57,467 bases of DNA, from positions 1 to 57,467 of the forward strand of contig NZ_LQXR01000015.1 of the NCBI RefSeq assembly GCF_001590725.1, given 5' to 3'. A model generated the notes under the pieces. The model was not told the DNA's origin. It worked only from the letters and a program-made list of their open reading frames with translations, and did no database searches. This stretch comes from Snodgrassella sp. CFCC 13594. GTDB lineage: Bacteria; Pseudomonadota; Gammaproteobacteria; Burkholderiales; Neisseriaceae. The position numbers and the translations under genes are program-made. Each line of letters starts with the position of its first letter. Positions within the stretch are counted from its first letter, which is position 1. Positions 19,075 through 29,098 of this stretch are shown here, piece after piece.

Positions 19075-21127
19075 GGTTCTTAAATTTGATGATCAACTTT
19101 ACCGTATTCTTTTTATTGATTTTGGAGATATATTCTGGATTCAGATCAATAAAAAGAATGCTTTACCTGAAGTAGTGAGGGAAGAAGCTCTTTCTGAATA
19201 CTTAGATAATGAACGCTTAACACGCGCTAAAGACCCTTTTGTCAATTTGATTTTAGAAGAACCAGCTTTAGACTCTGTTGCCTTTATCAAAAGAGACAAG
19301 GCTTTCAATCTTATAAGAGAAATTATCCAAGAACCGAACCACTATGAACCATCAATTCGGGCAACTTTAATTCATAAAATTGAGTCTTCTGGTTTGGTGT
19401 CTAAACCAACGATTTATAAATATCTGAGAAAATATTGGCAAAGAGGACAAATTCCCAACGCACTATTGCCAGATTATAAAAATAGTGGTGCCCCCGGTAA
19501 AACTCGGACAGAAATTAACACCAAAAAAAATGGACGTAAACGTCAATTTGGTGATGGTGAAGGTTGTCAAATTACCCTTGAAATAGAAAGACTATTTAGA
19601 TTGACAATCTCTAAATATCTACTCGTAAATAATCCACTCAAAACAACTGAAGCTTATCAAAAGTTCCAAAGCTTATATGAACAGTACTACCCCAAAGAAG
19701 ATAGCAAGAATTATCCAACTTTAAGGCAATTCCGGTATTTCTATCATCGAGAATACACAAAACCTCAACTTATCGAAGCTCAAACAAATTCTACTGATTT
19801 TAAAAAAGATAAGCGTCCCTTATCTGCAACAAGCACTTCAAGTGTACTTGGACCTGGTAGCCGTTATGAAATTGATGCAACGATTGCTGATATTTATTTA
19901 GTTGCAGATGATGATCGTACAAAGATTATAGGTAGACCGACCTTTTATAGCATAAGTGATGTTTTCAGCCGCATGATCACTGGTTTTTATGTCGGTGTTG
20001 ATAACCCTTCATATGCAATCGCTATGCAAACTGTGTCCGTTGCCTGTAGTAGTAAAGTTGTTCTTTGCAAAGAGTTTGATATCGAAATATCTGAAGATGA
20101 GTGGCCGACTATTGGTTTACCAGGTGCAATTCTTGCTGACCGAGCAGAAATGTTGAGTGAACAAGCTGAAACTCTGACCAATGGCTATAATGTTCGTTTG
20201 GAAACAGCTCCACCTAGACGAGGAGATGCCAAAGCAGTTGTTGAAAGCTGCTTTCGTACCATTCAAGCTGAATTTAAACCCTATGCTCCTGGTATTGTTC
20301 AAGGTCATCGGATTAAAAAATATGGCGAATCAGATTATAGACTTGAAGCAGCACTTACCTTAAAAGAATTCACTCAAATTATTATTCAGGCGATTCTATT
20401 TCGTAACAATCATCATGTTCTAGAAAAATATGATCGAGATGAGGACATCCCTGAAGATATCCCATCTATTCCACTACACCTTTGGAATTGGGGAATTCAA
20501 AACCGTATGGGCAAGCTCCGTACAGTTGATGCTGAACAGTTTCGAGTTTCTTTGTTGCCACGGATCAAAGTTTCAATCTCCCCACTAGGAATCAATGCAT
20601 GGGGATTGTATTACAATAGTAGTGAAGTTTTACGAGAAGGCTGGTTACACCGTAGTAAGGAAATACAACGTCCTCAGAACCTAAAAGCAGCATATGATCC
20701 TCACAACACAAATAAAATCTATCTTTTCCCAAATTCTGCCAGCCAATCCTATTGGAATTGCTCCTTAAATATCCGGAGCCGTGCTTATGCAAATATGAGT
20801 TTTTGGGAGGTTTGGGACAAGCAATATCTTGAGAAATATGCGCAAGCGAATGCTAAACATGCAGAAACTCCACACAGTATGGCTTTTAAAAAATCAGTTC
20901 AAGCAATCATTGATAATGCCAAAAAGCAAACACCTAAATCAACTCAATCAAACCGTGAAAGAATTAGCCAAATTCGAGCCAATAAAAAGGAACAGAGACA
21001 AAAAACTAATTTAGCACCGTTACCAGAAAGTCAACAAACGGCTAATATTATTAAGTTTAATAAATCAATAGATGATGACTATAGCCTCCCATTCTCTCCT
21101 GGACTATTCAGTGATGATGATGAGTAA
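19058..21127 (+). CDS. tnsB: Tn7-type DDE transposase TnsB
   Basis: 689 residues (Tn7: 702). The RNase H-fold triad is at D273 (YEIDATIAD), D361 (ILADRAEM) and E396 (AVVESCFR), the same numbering as Tn7 TnsB. N-terminal helix-turn-helix domains (SKPTIYKYLRKYWQRG) bind the end repeats. The acidic C-terminus (LPFSPGLFSDDDE) is the TnsC-contacting tail. AGAAGGA lies inside the end of tnsA, so translation is coupled. Appears intact. Confidence 0.96.
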   Translation: MWQINEVLKFDDQLYRILFIDFGDIFWIQINKKNALPEVVREEALSEYLDNERLTRAKDPFVNLILEEPALDSVAFIKRDKAFNLIREIIQEPNHYEPSIRATLIHKIESSGLVSKPTIYKYLRKYWQRGQIPNALLPDYKNSGAPGKTRTEINTKKNGRKRQFGDGEGCQITLEIERLFRLTISKYLLVNNPLKTTEAYQKFQSLYEQYYPKEDSKNYPTLRQFRYFYHREYTKPQLIEAQTNSTDFKKDKRPLSATSTSSVLGPGSRYEIDATIADIYLVADDDRTKIIGRPTFYSISDVFSRMITGFYVGVDNPSYAIAMQTVSVACSSKVVLCKEFDIEISEDEWPTIGLPGAILADRAEMLSEQAETLTNGYNVRLETAPPRRGDAKAVVESCFRTIQAEFKPYAPGIVQGHRIKKYGESDYRLEAALTLKEFTQIIIQAILFRNNHHVLEKYDRDEDIPEDIPSIPLHLWNWGIQNRMGKLRTVDAEQFRVSLLPRIKVSISPLGINAWGLYYNSSEVLREGWLHRSKEIQRPQNLKAAYDPHNTNKIYLFPNSASQSYWNCSLNIRSRAYANMSFWEVWDKQYLEKYAQANAKHAETPHSMAFKKSVQAIIDNAKKQTPKSTQSNRERISQIRANKKEQRQKTNLAPLPESQQTANIIKFNKSIDDDYSLPFSPGLFSDDDE

Positions 21128-21133
21128 ATTTCC

Positions 21134-22789
21134 ATGCATCCATTAAAGGTTCAAGCTGTTTATCAAGATACAGGTGTCCCCGCCTATAAGAACAACCCAT
21201 TCATTGAAGCTTTACCGCCTTTACTGGAAGCTTACACTCAGACACGTCATTTAAGATCTAGTTCAGATTCTTCGCTTCAAGATCTCAATGCCCCACGAGT
21301 CATCCGCTCACATTCAATTGCTCGTCTTAGTGATGAGTTCTTCCAACCACTTAATAACCACATCCTTTTAACAGAAAGAATCTCGTTGATGATTCGTGGA
21401 GGGTATGTCGGAAGGAATCCACGTACAGGTGATCTTCAAAAACACCTACAAAACGGATACGAGCGTATACAGAAAGGTGATCTTAAAGCTTTTAGATTTG
21501 AAAGTGTGAAATCAACAGCTCAAAGTATGGTTCTGATTGGCTGTTCTGGATGTGGAAAAACGACGTCATTAATTAGAACTCTTTCAACCTATCCTCAAGT
21601 TATTTACCACCCTGATCTAAATATTGAGCAAGTTGTTTACCTAAAAATTGATTGTTCACATAATGGTTCTTTAAAAGAAATTTGCTTAAATTTCTTCCGA
21701 GCATTAGATCAAGTCCTTGATACTCAATATGAAAAGCAATATGGGCTAAAACGCTACAACATTCAGGCATTACTCACTAAAATGTCACAACTAGCGAATG
21801 CTCATGCATTAGGGCTATTGGTCATTGATGAGATCCAGCATTTAAGTCGCTCAAAATCTGGTGGTCCTCAAGAGAGGTTAAATTTCTTTGTCACAATGGT
21901 AAATACTATTGGTGTACCTATCATGTTAATTGGTACACCTAAAGCCAGAGAAATTTTTGAGGCGGATTTTCGCTCAGCACGTAGAGGAGCTGGTTTTGGG
22001 GCCATTTTCTGGGAGCCATTACAAGAATATATTGATAATCAACTTAACCCTGAATGGATAGCTTTTACAGATAAACTTTGGAAACAGCAATTACTCAACC
22101 AAAGGGATGAATTTTTATCAGATGATATTCGACATATTTGGTATGACTCGAGCCAAGGGATTATTGATATTGTAGTGAAATTATTTGTTCTTGCTCAACT
22201 AAGGGCTATTGCAACAAATAAAGAGAGAATTACATCCAAGCTATTGCAACAAATCTATAATGAAGAATTGAAACCAGTACATCCAATGCTTGATGCTTTA
22301 CGATCAAGTAATATTGAAAAAATTTCACGCTATTCTGATTTAGTCATCCCTGATATGGATCGTAAAATTTTTGCTCTTCAACAAAAAATCAAAAGTATAC
22401 CTGTTGATAAAACATCAGAAGATTTTTTTAGACAATTGATTACCGAGGATGAGCGTCGTATTTATACTATGTTCAAAGATGAATATAAACCCCAACACCT
22501 GATCGAATGTATCAAAACTGCATATCAAGAACAACCGACAGCTACACGCCAACAGATTATTCCAATTATTTTTAACTTATTATTTACTGATAGCTATCCA
22601 TCAAGCGACATTGTTAAATTAACACCCCAAAAATCAGAATACTTAAAGCCTAATCAATGGGATACATTGCCTCAAGATGATTTACGCTTTATTCATTCTC
22701 AATTTCTCACAGAAAAAGATTTACATAAATCACTTTTAGAAAAAAATTTGATTTTAGAGATAGAAAAAGTTTTATTAAAGACTGGATAA
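21134..22789 (+). CDS. tnsC: Tn7-type AAA+ regulator TnsC
   Basis: 551 residues (Tn7: 555). Walker [12 protein letters not shown] (about residue 136), Walker [14 protein letters not shown], and a sensor region [12 protein letters not shown]. TnsC is the ATP-dependent matchmaker between the target selector TnsD and the TnsAB transposase and mediates target immunity. It starts 6 bp after tnsB. Appears intact. Confidence 0.95.
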   Translation: MHPLKVQAVYQDTGVPAYKNNPFIEALPPLLEAYTQTRHLRSSSDSSLQDLNAPRVIRSHSIARLSDEFFQPLNNHILLTERISLMIRGGYVGRNPRTGDLQKHLQNGYERIQKGDLKAFRFESVKSTAQSMVLIGCSGCGKTTSLIRTLSTYPQVIYHPDLNIEQVVYLKIDCSHNGSLKEICLNFFRALDQVLDTQYEKQYGLKRYNIQALLTKMSQLANAHALGLLVIDEIQHLSRSKSGGPQERLNFFVTMVNTIGVPIMLIGTPKAREIFEADFRSARRGAGFGAIFWEPLQEYIDNQLNPEWIAFTDKLWKQQLLNQRDEFLSDDIRHIWYDSSQGIIDIVVKLFVLAQLRAIATNKERITSKLLQQIYNEELKPVHPMLDALRSSNIEKISRYSDLVIPDMDRKIFALQQKIKSIPVDKTSEDFFRQLITEDERRIYTMFKDEYKPQHLIECIKTAYQEQPTATRQQIIPIIFNLLFTDSYPSSDIVKLTPQKSEYLKPNQWDTLPQDDLRFIHSQFLTEKDLHKSLLEKNLILEIEKVLLKTG

Positions 22790-22859
22790 TTACTGGACGT
22801 TATTTTAAGCATCCGATGACCTCGCTTGAGCTTCTAAAAGACTTTTACATGAAGTAAAG

Positions 22860-23116
22860 TGTCAATGGTCACTTAAAAGTGCACCACTTTAAGAACGGTT
22901 TTTAAACCGATAAGACTCATTTCCTGTTTCAAAAATTTCGCATCGATGTAACAGACGATCTATTAAAGCTGAGGTCATTGTTTCATCTCCAAACAGTGGT
23001 CCCCACTGGGCAAACACCAAATTCGTCGTCACGATAAGACTGACTTGCTCATGCAGGTGGCTGATGAGATTGAACAGCAATGCCCCACCTTTTTGACTAA
23101 ACGGCAGATAGCCCGT
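22860..23116 (-). pseudogene. istB: IS21-family remnant with the 3' end of istB
   Basis: The minus strand from about 23116 to 22889 encodes GYLPFSQKGGALLFNLISHL, EQVSLIVTTNLVFAQWGPLFGDETMTSALIDRLLHRCEIFETGNESYRFKNRS, the C-terminal part of the IstB helper ATPase. The conserved ATPase core upstream is missing. An apparent IS end (TGTCAATGG) is at 22860. The remainder of the IS, including istA, is gone. It lies between tnsC and tnsD, so it probably entered after the transposon assembled. Confidence 0.75.
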
Positions 23117-23257
23117 ATTTACACAAATTTTTAAAAAGTCCATTTTGTGAATGCTTAATGTCATGTAAATTAATTTGGGAGCTTAGGAAGCTAAAGAAAT
23201 AAGTCTATTCCTGTTAAAACGCTATTTGAAAAATAAGCTGAAACAATCATGATATGT

Positions 23258-24226
23258 ATGCATAACTTTCCATTACCACACCCCGATGAACTTCTATACA
23301 GCACTATAGCTCGGGCTGGGATATATCATGGTATTACTAGCCCTAAACATTTGTTAGATGAGGTTTTTGGTCATAGATCTGTTATAGCCACACTAGATTT
23401 GCCTAGCCATATTAAAAATGTTGCTTACCAACTAAAAAATACAAAACAATATCCAATCGAATATCTAATAAAACAACATACCTTATTTCCACTCTATGCC
23501 TCATTTATTCAGCCTCAAATACGGAACAAAGCTATTGAACTCATGAAGAATAAAACTAATGGTGCAGTTCATACAATGCTTGGAGTTACGGCATCCAGAG
23601 TTAAAGCAATTCAGAACTTCCAAGTTTGTCGAAAATGTATTGAAATGCAAATACAAACTTATGGTGAAGCTTTTTGGAAACGAGATTGGTTTATCCCTAA
23701 CCTACCAATCTGTTTGGATCACGGGCCATTAACTATTTATAAAGAAAAACCATCGGACTCTAGACATCATTTCCAACCCTTAATTGAATCAAACTTTTCA
23801 ATAGAATCATTCAGCTCAGTCTTCCCTCAAGACTTCATTATGTCTTACCAAGTGCAAAAATTGTTTAAGCTATCATCCTATCCATCTATTTCTTATGAGC
23901 AATGGAGTCATTTTTACCATGGATTAGCACATGACTTTGGTTACACACGGGGAAAGCATATTAAACATGATGAAATTTTATCCTTAGTTTTACAACACTG
24001 GGGCAAAGAATATCTTCAAACTAAAAATTTACTCTGCCACCAAGGTGAAGAAAATTCCTGGTTAAAAAATATATTCCGTAAGCATCGAAAAAGTTTTAGC
24101 TTCTTTGAACATCTATTGATTCATCTAACTTTTACCCCAAAGGAAAAATTAGAAGATATTTTTCATTACGTCCAAAAGATTCAACCGGTTTTTATTGTTA
24201 AAACTAAACCTAATGAAACCCTTTAA
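23258..24226 (+). CDS. tnsD: Target-site selector TnsD (TniQ family), C-terminally truncated
   Basis: 322 residues from the ATG at 23258, which matches the Tn7 TnsD start (MHNFPLPHPDELLYSTIARAG against MRNFPVPYSNELIYSTIARAG); an ATG at 23249 is also possible. Zinc-finger cysteines are in CRKCIEMQ and CLDHG. The region through WLKNIFRKHRKSFSF aligns with Tn7, but Tn7 TnsD is about 508 residues, so some 180 C-terminal residues (DNA-recognition part) are missing. The frame runs into phage-like sequence and stops at TAA 24224. TnsD recognises the glmS 3' end, so this copy is probably inactive. Confidence 0.88.
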   Translation: MHNFPLPHPDELLYSTIARAGIYHGITSPKHLLDEVFGHRSVIATLDLPSHIKNVAYQLKNTKQYPIEYLIKQHTLFPLYASFIQPQIRNKAIELMKNKTNGAVHTMLGVTASRVKAIQNFQVCRKCIEMQIQTYGEAFWKRDWFIPNLPICLDHGPLTIYKEKPSDSRHHFQPLIESNFSIESFSSVFPQDFIMSYQVQKLFKLSSYPSISYEQWSHFYHGLAHDFGYTRGKHIKHDEILSLVLQHWGKEYLQTKNLLCHQGEENSWLKNIFRKHRKSFSFFEHLLIHLTFTPKEKLEDIFHYVQKIQPVFIVKTKPNETL

Positions 24227-24256
24227 GATAAATAAACAGGGGTAATTAAGATAAAT
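24223..24256 (+). repeat. Direct repeat at the presumed phage left end
   Basis: TTAAGATAAAT occurs twice, at 24223-24233 and 24246-24256, 23 bp apart (about two helical turns). Candidate transposase-binding sites. Confidence 0.5.
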
Positions 24257-24295
24257 GGGATTAGGTTGGATTTGAGTGGATGATGTGGGATGGTA
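24256..24295 (+). repeat. Four 10-bp phased TGGAT-type repeats
   Basis: GGA occurs exactly every 10 bp (24258, 24268, 24278, 24288) in units of the form TTGGATNNNN (TGGGATTAGG, TTGGATTTGA, GTGGATGATG, TGGGATGGTA). The motif faces the same side of the helix, as expected of an end-binding array. Confidence 0.55.
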
Positions 24296-24324
24296 ATTTG
24301 AAACATCATTGCACACAGTGAAAC

Positions 24325-24355
24325 AAAAAACGGGCTTAAGGTGGCTCGTTTTTTT
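24325..24355. terminator. Bidirectional terminator after the gpG gene
   Basis: ACGGGC (24330-24335) pairs with GCTCGT (24344-24349, one G-U pair), flanked by A6 and T7 tracts. It ends the minus-strand terminase/head operon and would also stop transcripts coming from tnsD. Confidence 0.7.
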
Positions 24356-24364
24356 GCGCCCAAA

Positions 24365-24856
24365 TTATAGTCCTTTTGCCAATGCATCCAGAGCAACATT
24401 CAATAATCTGTTTTCAGCACCTTTTTGTAATTCACCATCGGGGTTGATTGGCAAATATGGGCGTGCTGGGATACTGACCTGTTTCACTTTTGCATAGCCA
24501 CTGCCAAATGGAATTAATAGGTAGGGTTTGTTTTTGGCTTTGATGTCACCACCAAAATGATGAATGGCGGCATAGGGTTTATTGCTGCCAATGCGGGCGA
24601 AGTCGTTGCTGATTGCCGTATTGATACTCGCCGCCAGCTGCCCGCTGTCTTGAAGCGTTTTTCCACCTTCACTGCCAGCGCGTAAACTCTTTTTCCATGG
24701 ATCGCCACCCCAAGATTCTGATTGGAAGTTGTCTTCGGTCAGGCTGTGTAATTCGGTGGCCATACCTGCCATCATGGGGCGTGTACTGGTGGCATTGCTG
24801 AGCAGTTGGCCGAGGCCGTGTTCAAGTTGGCTTGAATCAACGCTGATTTCTATCAT
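24365..24856 (-). CDS. Phage virion morphogenesis protein (Mu gpG-like)
   Basis: 163 residues from the ATG at 24856, which overlaps the gpF stop as ATGA and has AGGAAG upstream. Mu gpG-like tail-completion/virion morphogenesis pattern: MAGMATELHSLTEDNFQSESWGGDPWKKSL, TLQDSGQLAASINT, IGSNKPYAAIHHFGG and IPARPYLPI. It acts in joining or completing head and tail. Last gene of the inverted late operon. In Mu the next gene would be the protease, which here is 18 kb away. Confidence 0.85.
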   Translation of the reverse strand: MIEISVDSSQLEHGLGQLLSNATSTRPMMAGMATELHSLTEDNFQSESWGGDPWKKSLRAGSEGGKTLQDSGQLAASINTAISNDFARIGSNKPYAAIHHFGGDIKAKNKPYLLIPFGSGYAKVKQVSIPARPYLPINPDGELQKGAENRLLNVALDALAKGL

Positions 24857-25767
24857 GACTGACTTCCTGATAACAGCTTGGTAACCCATGCGCTTTGTGT
24901 TGTATTGAGTGATTCCTTAAAACGTTTGTTTTGCATCATGTCACGCAAGGCCACTCGGGCAATGTCTGGATGCGTTGCTTGGGCTTTTTCTACCGCAATA
25001 CTGGCCATCCTGCTGAGCATGGATTTGCCTTGATTGGCGTTAAAACCGGGGCTGGGTGCAATGAACTCACCATTAACCCGGATGCCTGTTCGCTCAGTAT
25101 GACGCACTTCGCCAGTATATTCATTGGTGCCAATATCCACATATTTGGTTTCTAATGATGGACTGGTTAATACTCGGCTTCTGCCTGATGATTCTGACAA
25201 CGCACGGACACGGCAGCGGCAACGGAAATCCAACGGCGGATACATGCTGTTCCATACTGGGTCATCTGCTTCATAAACCATGCCATTCAACGCGGCATGG
25301 GATGGGCGTGTGCGCGTATCCATAATGGCCACGTATTCCCAATAAGGATGGGTATCCACCGCTTCGCGCATGGCGACATAACGCCCAGCCATGTACGCTG
25401 ACTGCATATTGGTCAAATAGATGGTTTTCAGCCGATATGGGCTACCGAGGCGCACAGTCTGAGGCTCGCCTGTATCCGGGTTGGCAACTTCTTGTTTTCC
25501 CCACCAGCCTTTGCGTTGCAACACGGGTGCCAGCTCGTTATTAAATTGTTGCAATGTTTGACCGTTTTCTACAGATTTGACTACGGCGCTGTAGATGTCA
25601 TCGATTACATCCATTTTCATGGTCTTCGCCACTGTAAATGCGGTGGCATGGGCATCGTCCAGCATGTCTTGCCAATCCCAACTGACCTGTATGCCTTTTG
25701 GTTCCAGATAGGCGATGGCGGCATCAGGTTGTAAGCTGAAGATGGCTTTGATGTCTTCGGGTTTCAT
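24853..25767 (-). CDS. Minor head protein (Mu gpF / SPP1 gp7 family)
   Basis: 304 residues. Central GRYVAMREAVDTHPYWEYVAIMDTRTRPSHAALNGMVYEADDPVW and YPPLDFRCRCRVRAL carry the Cys/His signature of the SPP1 gp7 family head-morphogenesis domain. Required for head assembly or DNA retention. Overlaps the portal stop by 4 bp and the gpG start by 4 bp, as in tightly coupled Mu head genes. Confidence 0.88.
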   Translation of the reverse strand: MKPEDIKAIFSLQPDAAIAYLEPKGIQVSWDWQDMLDDAHATAFTVAKTMKMDVIDDIYSAVVKSVENGQTLQQFNNELAPVLQRKGWWGKQEVANPDTGEPQTVRLGSPYRLKTIYLTNMQSAYMAGRYVAMREAVDTHPYWEYVAIMDTRTRPSHAALNGMVYEADDPVWNSMYPPLDFRCRCRVRALSESSGRSRVLTSPSLETKYVDIGTNEYTGEVRHTERTGIRVNGEFIAPSPGFNANQGKSMLSRMASIAVEKAQATHPDIARVALRDMMQNKRFKESLNTTQSAWVTKLLSGSQS

Positions 25768-27245
25768 TTGGCCAATTCCTCTGCTGCTTCAATACGCCCA
25801 ACCAATTCCGATAAAAACAGCAATCTGGCCAACTCATTTTGTAATGCTTTATCGTCCATGTCGGGGTAGGCACCAACCAGCCGATCCAGAACATTTTCAG
25901 GAGCAGCACCGTTTTTTAAAGAAGCCACCAATGCAGTAGTCAGCCCTTCACCTTGAGTATTCAGGCTGCCTGAATCAGGTGGTAAGGTATCAATGACCAA
26001 TCCAGCATCATTTTCTAAAGTCGGCTCAGCAAAGCTGGCCACGGATGATGGCGACTGAGCGGTGGGTTTGATGGTGACAATATCATCATCAGTCAGATTG
26101 TAAGCCCGCTTCCAATAAGATTCTGAAAGCCGTACACCGCATTCAGTCAATGATTTATCGCGGGCGGCCAAGTCTTTGTCACCGGCTTCTTCTTCATACA
26201 ATTCAAATGTGGGACGGGGAGCATCGCCAAAATTCAAATCGCAAATTAAATCAATAAGCTGGTTAAAGGTGCTTTCAACAATGCGTTTGTCGCTGTCGCG
26301 GATGTCTTCAGTCACTTCCAGTCCGGCTTGCGCACTGGCATTGGTGCTGTCTTTTTCGGTTGTCTGATCTTGCCCCAATAATGCAATGGCAGTTTCACTT
26401 CGGCACATACGAATCAATTTGTCGTACGCATCCACAGAGCCAGTTTTACCAGTCGCTTCTTTGATTTCCACGCTACTGTCGTTCGGGATGGTGCCGACTG
26501 AATTGCCAATCAAGGCTTCCAGTGCATCCAGCAATTTATCGGTGTCTTGTTGGGTGTTGCTGCGCGGCTCATGCCCAATCAGCCAAGGTGCACCATATTT
26601 CTCAGTGAATTGCGCCCAGAATTTGAGACCGGCACGGCGGAATGTGGTCGGCCAAAACACCATGGCCAAGTCTGGGCGGCCATACGGATTGATATAGCTG
26701 GCTTCGTGTGTTGGGCATAGAAATTTCACGGGCGGCACTGGTTCACCTTGCCAGTTTTGATTGCTGATAAATTGAAGCTGGTTTTGGTCATTGAAGTTAA
26801 ACCATTCTTGCGGCTTGGCCACAAGCTTTTCAGGCAGCCACAATTTATCTTTTTGCCAGATGATTTCAATGGGTTGATAACCAAAAAACGGCGCATTCAA
26901 GATGTCTTTAATTTGCCGATAGGTATCCATGCCTGTGAATACCGCGTCTATGGTTTCCATCACATTGTTAGGGACATCATCACCATCCAAACGCCATTGC
27001 AATCCAGCCACTGTGGCTTTGCGACGGCGTACATGACCACCAACCACGCCATCCGACAATAATTCTGTGTACACGCTGATGTTTTGTCCCAACTTCTTCA
27101 ATATTGGGTCGGGATTCGGCAGCCAACCATTAAATGCATAAGCTCCAAAGGCAGTCTTAGCCACCGCCATATGGCCGGTCATGTCTTGGGCACTGAGGTT
27201 CAATACGCCGTTTCCGGTTTTGAGTTTGAAGTGTGGTTTTGCCAT
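25764..27245 (-). CDS. Portal protein (DUF935, Mu gp29-like)
   Basis: 493 residues. DUF935 hallmarks: VVGGHVRRRKATVAGLQWRLDG, FFGYQPIEIIWQ, RPDLAMVFWPTTFRRAGLKFWAQFTEKYGAPWLIGHEPR, and ALLGQDQTTEKDSTNASAQAGLEV. It is the portal vertex of Mu-type heads through which the terminase packages DNA. A full uptake sequence lies inside the gene at 25963-25974. It begins 1 bp after the terminase stop. Intact. Confidence 0.9.
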   Translation of the reverse strand: MAKPHFKLKTGNGVLNLSAQDMTGHMAVAKTAFGAYAFNGWLPNPDPILKKLGQNISVYTELLSDGVVGGHVRRRKATVAGLQWRLDGDDVPNNVMETIDAVFTGMDTYRQIKDILNAPFFGYQPIEIIWQKDKLWLPEKLVAKPQEWFNFNDQNQLQFISNQNWQGEPVPPVKFLCPTHEASYINPYGRPDLAMVFWPTTFRRAGLKFWAQFTEKYGAPWLIGHEPRSNTQQDTDKLLDALEALIGNSVGTIPNDSSVEIKEATGKTGSVDAYDKLIRMCRSETAIALLGQDQTTEKDSTNASAQAGLEVTEDIRDSDKRIVESTFNQLIDLICDLNFGDAPRPTFELYEEEAGDKDLAARDKSLTECGVRLSESYWKRAYNLTDDDIVTIKPTAQSPSSVASFAEPTLENDAGLVIDTLPPDSGSLNTQGEGLTTALVASLKNGAAPENVLDRLVGAYPDMDDKALQNELARLLFLSELVGRIEAAEELAK

Positions 27246-27246
27246 C

Positions 27247-28547
27247 TTAATAACCTCTGGTTAAACTGCTACTGCGGCGAATACGGCGGCTTGAGACGCG
27301 CACTGGGCCAGTGTCTTCGTGTGCGGCATTCAAAGCCAAAAAACACGCCCATGTTCGGTCAGCATGCCCATTGGCATCGGATTCAGCCACAAAGCGTGGC
27401 GCGCCGGTGGCACTGGTGGTCTTCTGTAGTTTGTGCAGGTCTGCACGTAAATCTTGATTAACGGGAATGCGGATTTTCTTGTCTTCAAACGCCTCTTTGC
27501 CAATGGCCGCCATCGCCAATTTAGAGGCTGAGGTAAATAACACGCCTTCAACCCGGCTGTCACCATATCGGCGTTGTGCATCTTCCACCGGCTTTTCACC
27601 CATGCCGGTTTTATCCATGCAACAGCGAATAATGCGGAAGCAGTCAAACACATCACCTAACACCGCGTCTTGTTCTGCAAACGAGGCGCGGCGTCGGGTA
27701 ATCAATTCCCGCGTCCACAGTACATCACCCACTTGCTCCAATACCCACACGACAAACAGGTCGTTGCGGATGCCAATGTCTACGCCGACAAAACAAGGGT
27801 TTCCACTGTAGTATTCAGGCAGCCCGGCCTGTTCATGTTCCACACCGTGAATTAAGTCGTATGACAACCAGGCACTGGCCTCATCAAGCCATTGCAGCTC
27901 AAATTCCTGTGCCCATGCATCGGGATCGTTTAAGCCTTTTTTGAGTTGTTCGATGTTGCGTGGCAAGCCATCGGCCACCGCCTGATGAATATCAACAATA
28001 TGGCGGCTCCACTCTTTGTTTTTCTCATCGGTAACCAGCTCGTAGAATTTATTGCCTTTGCCATTGGGCGTGGATACCACGCGCAATTTCCATCCCGCAG
28101 AAATCACCGGAAACAGCGCTTTCCAAATCTCGCGACTGTCCTTGTGAAAAGCGAATTCGTCCAAAAACACGTTGGCAGAAAAACCGCGTGCAGTATCGGG
28201 ATTGGCTGGCAGCGCGGTAATTTTGCTACCACCCGGCAACACCACTTCAAGTGCATTCGTGGTTGCATCAAACGGTACTTGTAAAATTTCACAAGCAATG
28301 CCGGCGGCTTCCAAGTGCCGCTTTACGCCTTCATTCATTGCTTCCTTGGCCTGTCGCTCACCGCGCGATAGGATTACCCAGCGGGTGCGTCTGCCTGAGC
28401 CTCGGCATCCAAGCAGTCCAAGACGATTTCCAGCGTGGTGGTGAAGGTTTTACCCGTTTGGCGGGCAAACATACCCACCTTAAAGCGGCTGGAATCAGCC
28501 AGCCATTTTTTTTGGTAGTCATAAAGCGTGAGTGCCGGTTGCGTCAT
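27247..28547 (-). CDS. Terminase large subunit (Mu gp28-like), single frameshift
   Basis: About 433 residues if repaired. The ATG at 28547 overlaps the small-terminase stop as ATGA. The first 50 or so residues (MTQPALTLYDYQKKWLAD, MFARQTGKTFTTTLEI) hold the Walker A-like RQTGKT. At about 28394 one base is missing (GCCCTGAG expected, GCCTGAG present on the plus strand), giving a premature stop. The other frame continues GRRTRWVILSRGERQAKEAM to the end. ATPase and nuclease motifs follow: FLDEFAF, VVSTPNGKG, FVGVDIGIRND. It packages DNA by the Mu headful route. Confidence 0.88.
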
Positions 28548-29098
28548 GACATTACCCCATATACCTCTTGGCGAATGCGCTGCAATGTCTCTTGGTCAAG
28601 TCCGCTATTTTGCTGGGTAGACTCGGCTTCCAACTCGGCAAATTTTCGCTCCATTTTGTCACGCAAGCTTGCCTGAAACTGTTTCAACCGAGCTGACGCT
28701 GATGTGAGTGCGGCAATGTTTTTGGCCGCATCCGCCATCAGGCCGAAGCGCTCAATCGGCGGCAGCTTCTCTTCATCAATTTCACCAATGTCCACCATGG
28801 CATTAAACAGCTCAGTTTGCAGCATAGCCATCAGTGCTTCAGAGCGAGTATCTCCCTCGTCCGTAGCTTGATCTGCAATCATACGAGCCGCTTCGGTGCT
28901 GTCTTTGATGGCAGCAAAGCGTCGTTCGATTTTTTGACCATAGCGGTGCACGGCAGAGCGGCTGACTTCATAACCTTGTTCTTGTAACCATTCGGTGAGT
29001 TCTGAATAGTTTGCAAAGCCATTTTCAGCCAGTTTACGTTCGAAAGCCTGTCGGATATCGGCAGGTAAAGTAGCAAGAGTGCTGCGCTTGGCCATCAT
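28544..29098 (-). CDS. DUF3486 protein, small terminase (Mu gp27-like)
   Basis: 184 residues from the ATG at 29098 (a second ATG follows at once), with GGGAGGG upstream. RSTLATLPADIRQAFERKL, GFANYSELTEWLQEQGYEVSRSAVHRYGQKIE forms a helix-turn-helix and matches DUF3486. It recognises phage DNA ends for packaging. The rest is helical, ending VYGVMS. Adjacent to the large subunit as in Mu. Confidence 0.88.
   Translation of the reverse strand: MMAKRSTLATLPADIRQAFERKLAENGFANYSELTEWLQEQGYEVSRSAVHRYGQKIERRFAAIKDSTEAARMIADQATDEGDTRSEALMAMLQTELFNAMVDIGEIDEEKLPPIERFGLMADAAKNIAALTSASARLKQFQASLRDKMERKFAELEAESTQQNSGLDQETLQRIRQEVYGVMS

Larger units (their letters stand above)
18119..24213 (+). mobile_element. 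Tn7-like transposon at attTn7, truncated on its left-end side
   Basis: Starts 24 bp behind the glmS stop, the Tn7 spacing, with the tnsA end nearest glmS as in Tn7. The order is TnsB sites, tnsA, tnsB, tnsC, IS21 remnant, tnsD. The genes are visibly AT-richer than the host core. tnsD stops short where phage-like sequence begins. tnsE, cargo and the second transposon end are not seen; they would lie beyond the prophage if it inserted here. The terminal bases align with Tn7 as TATAGTC against TGTGGGC, so the exact first base is uncertain. The right boundary given is inferred. Confidence 0.85.
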
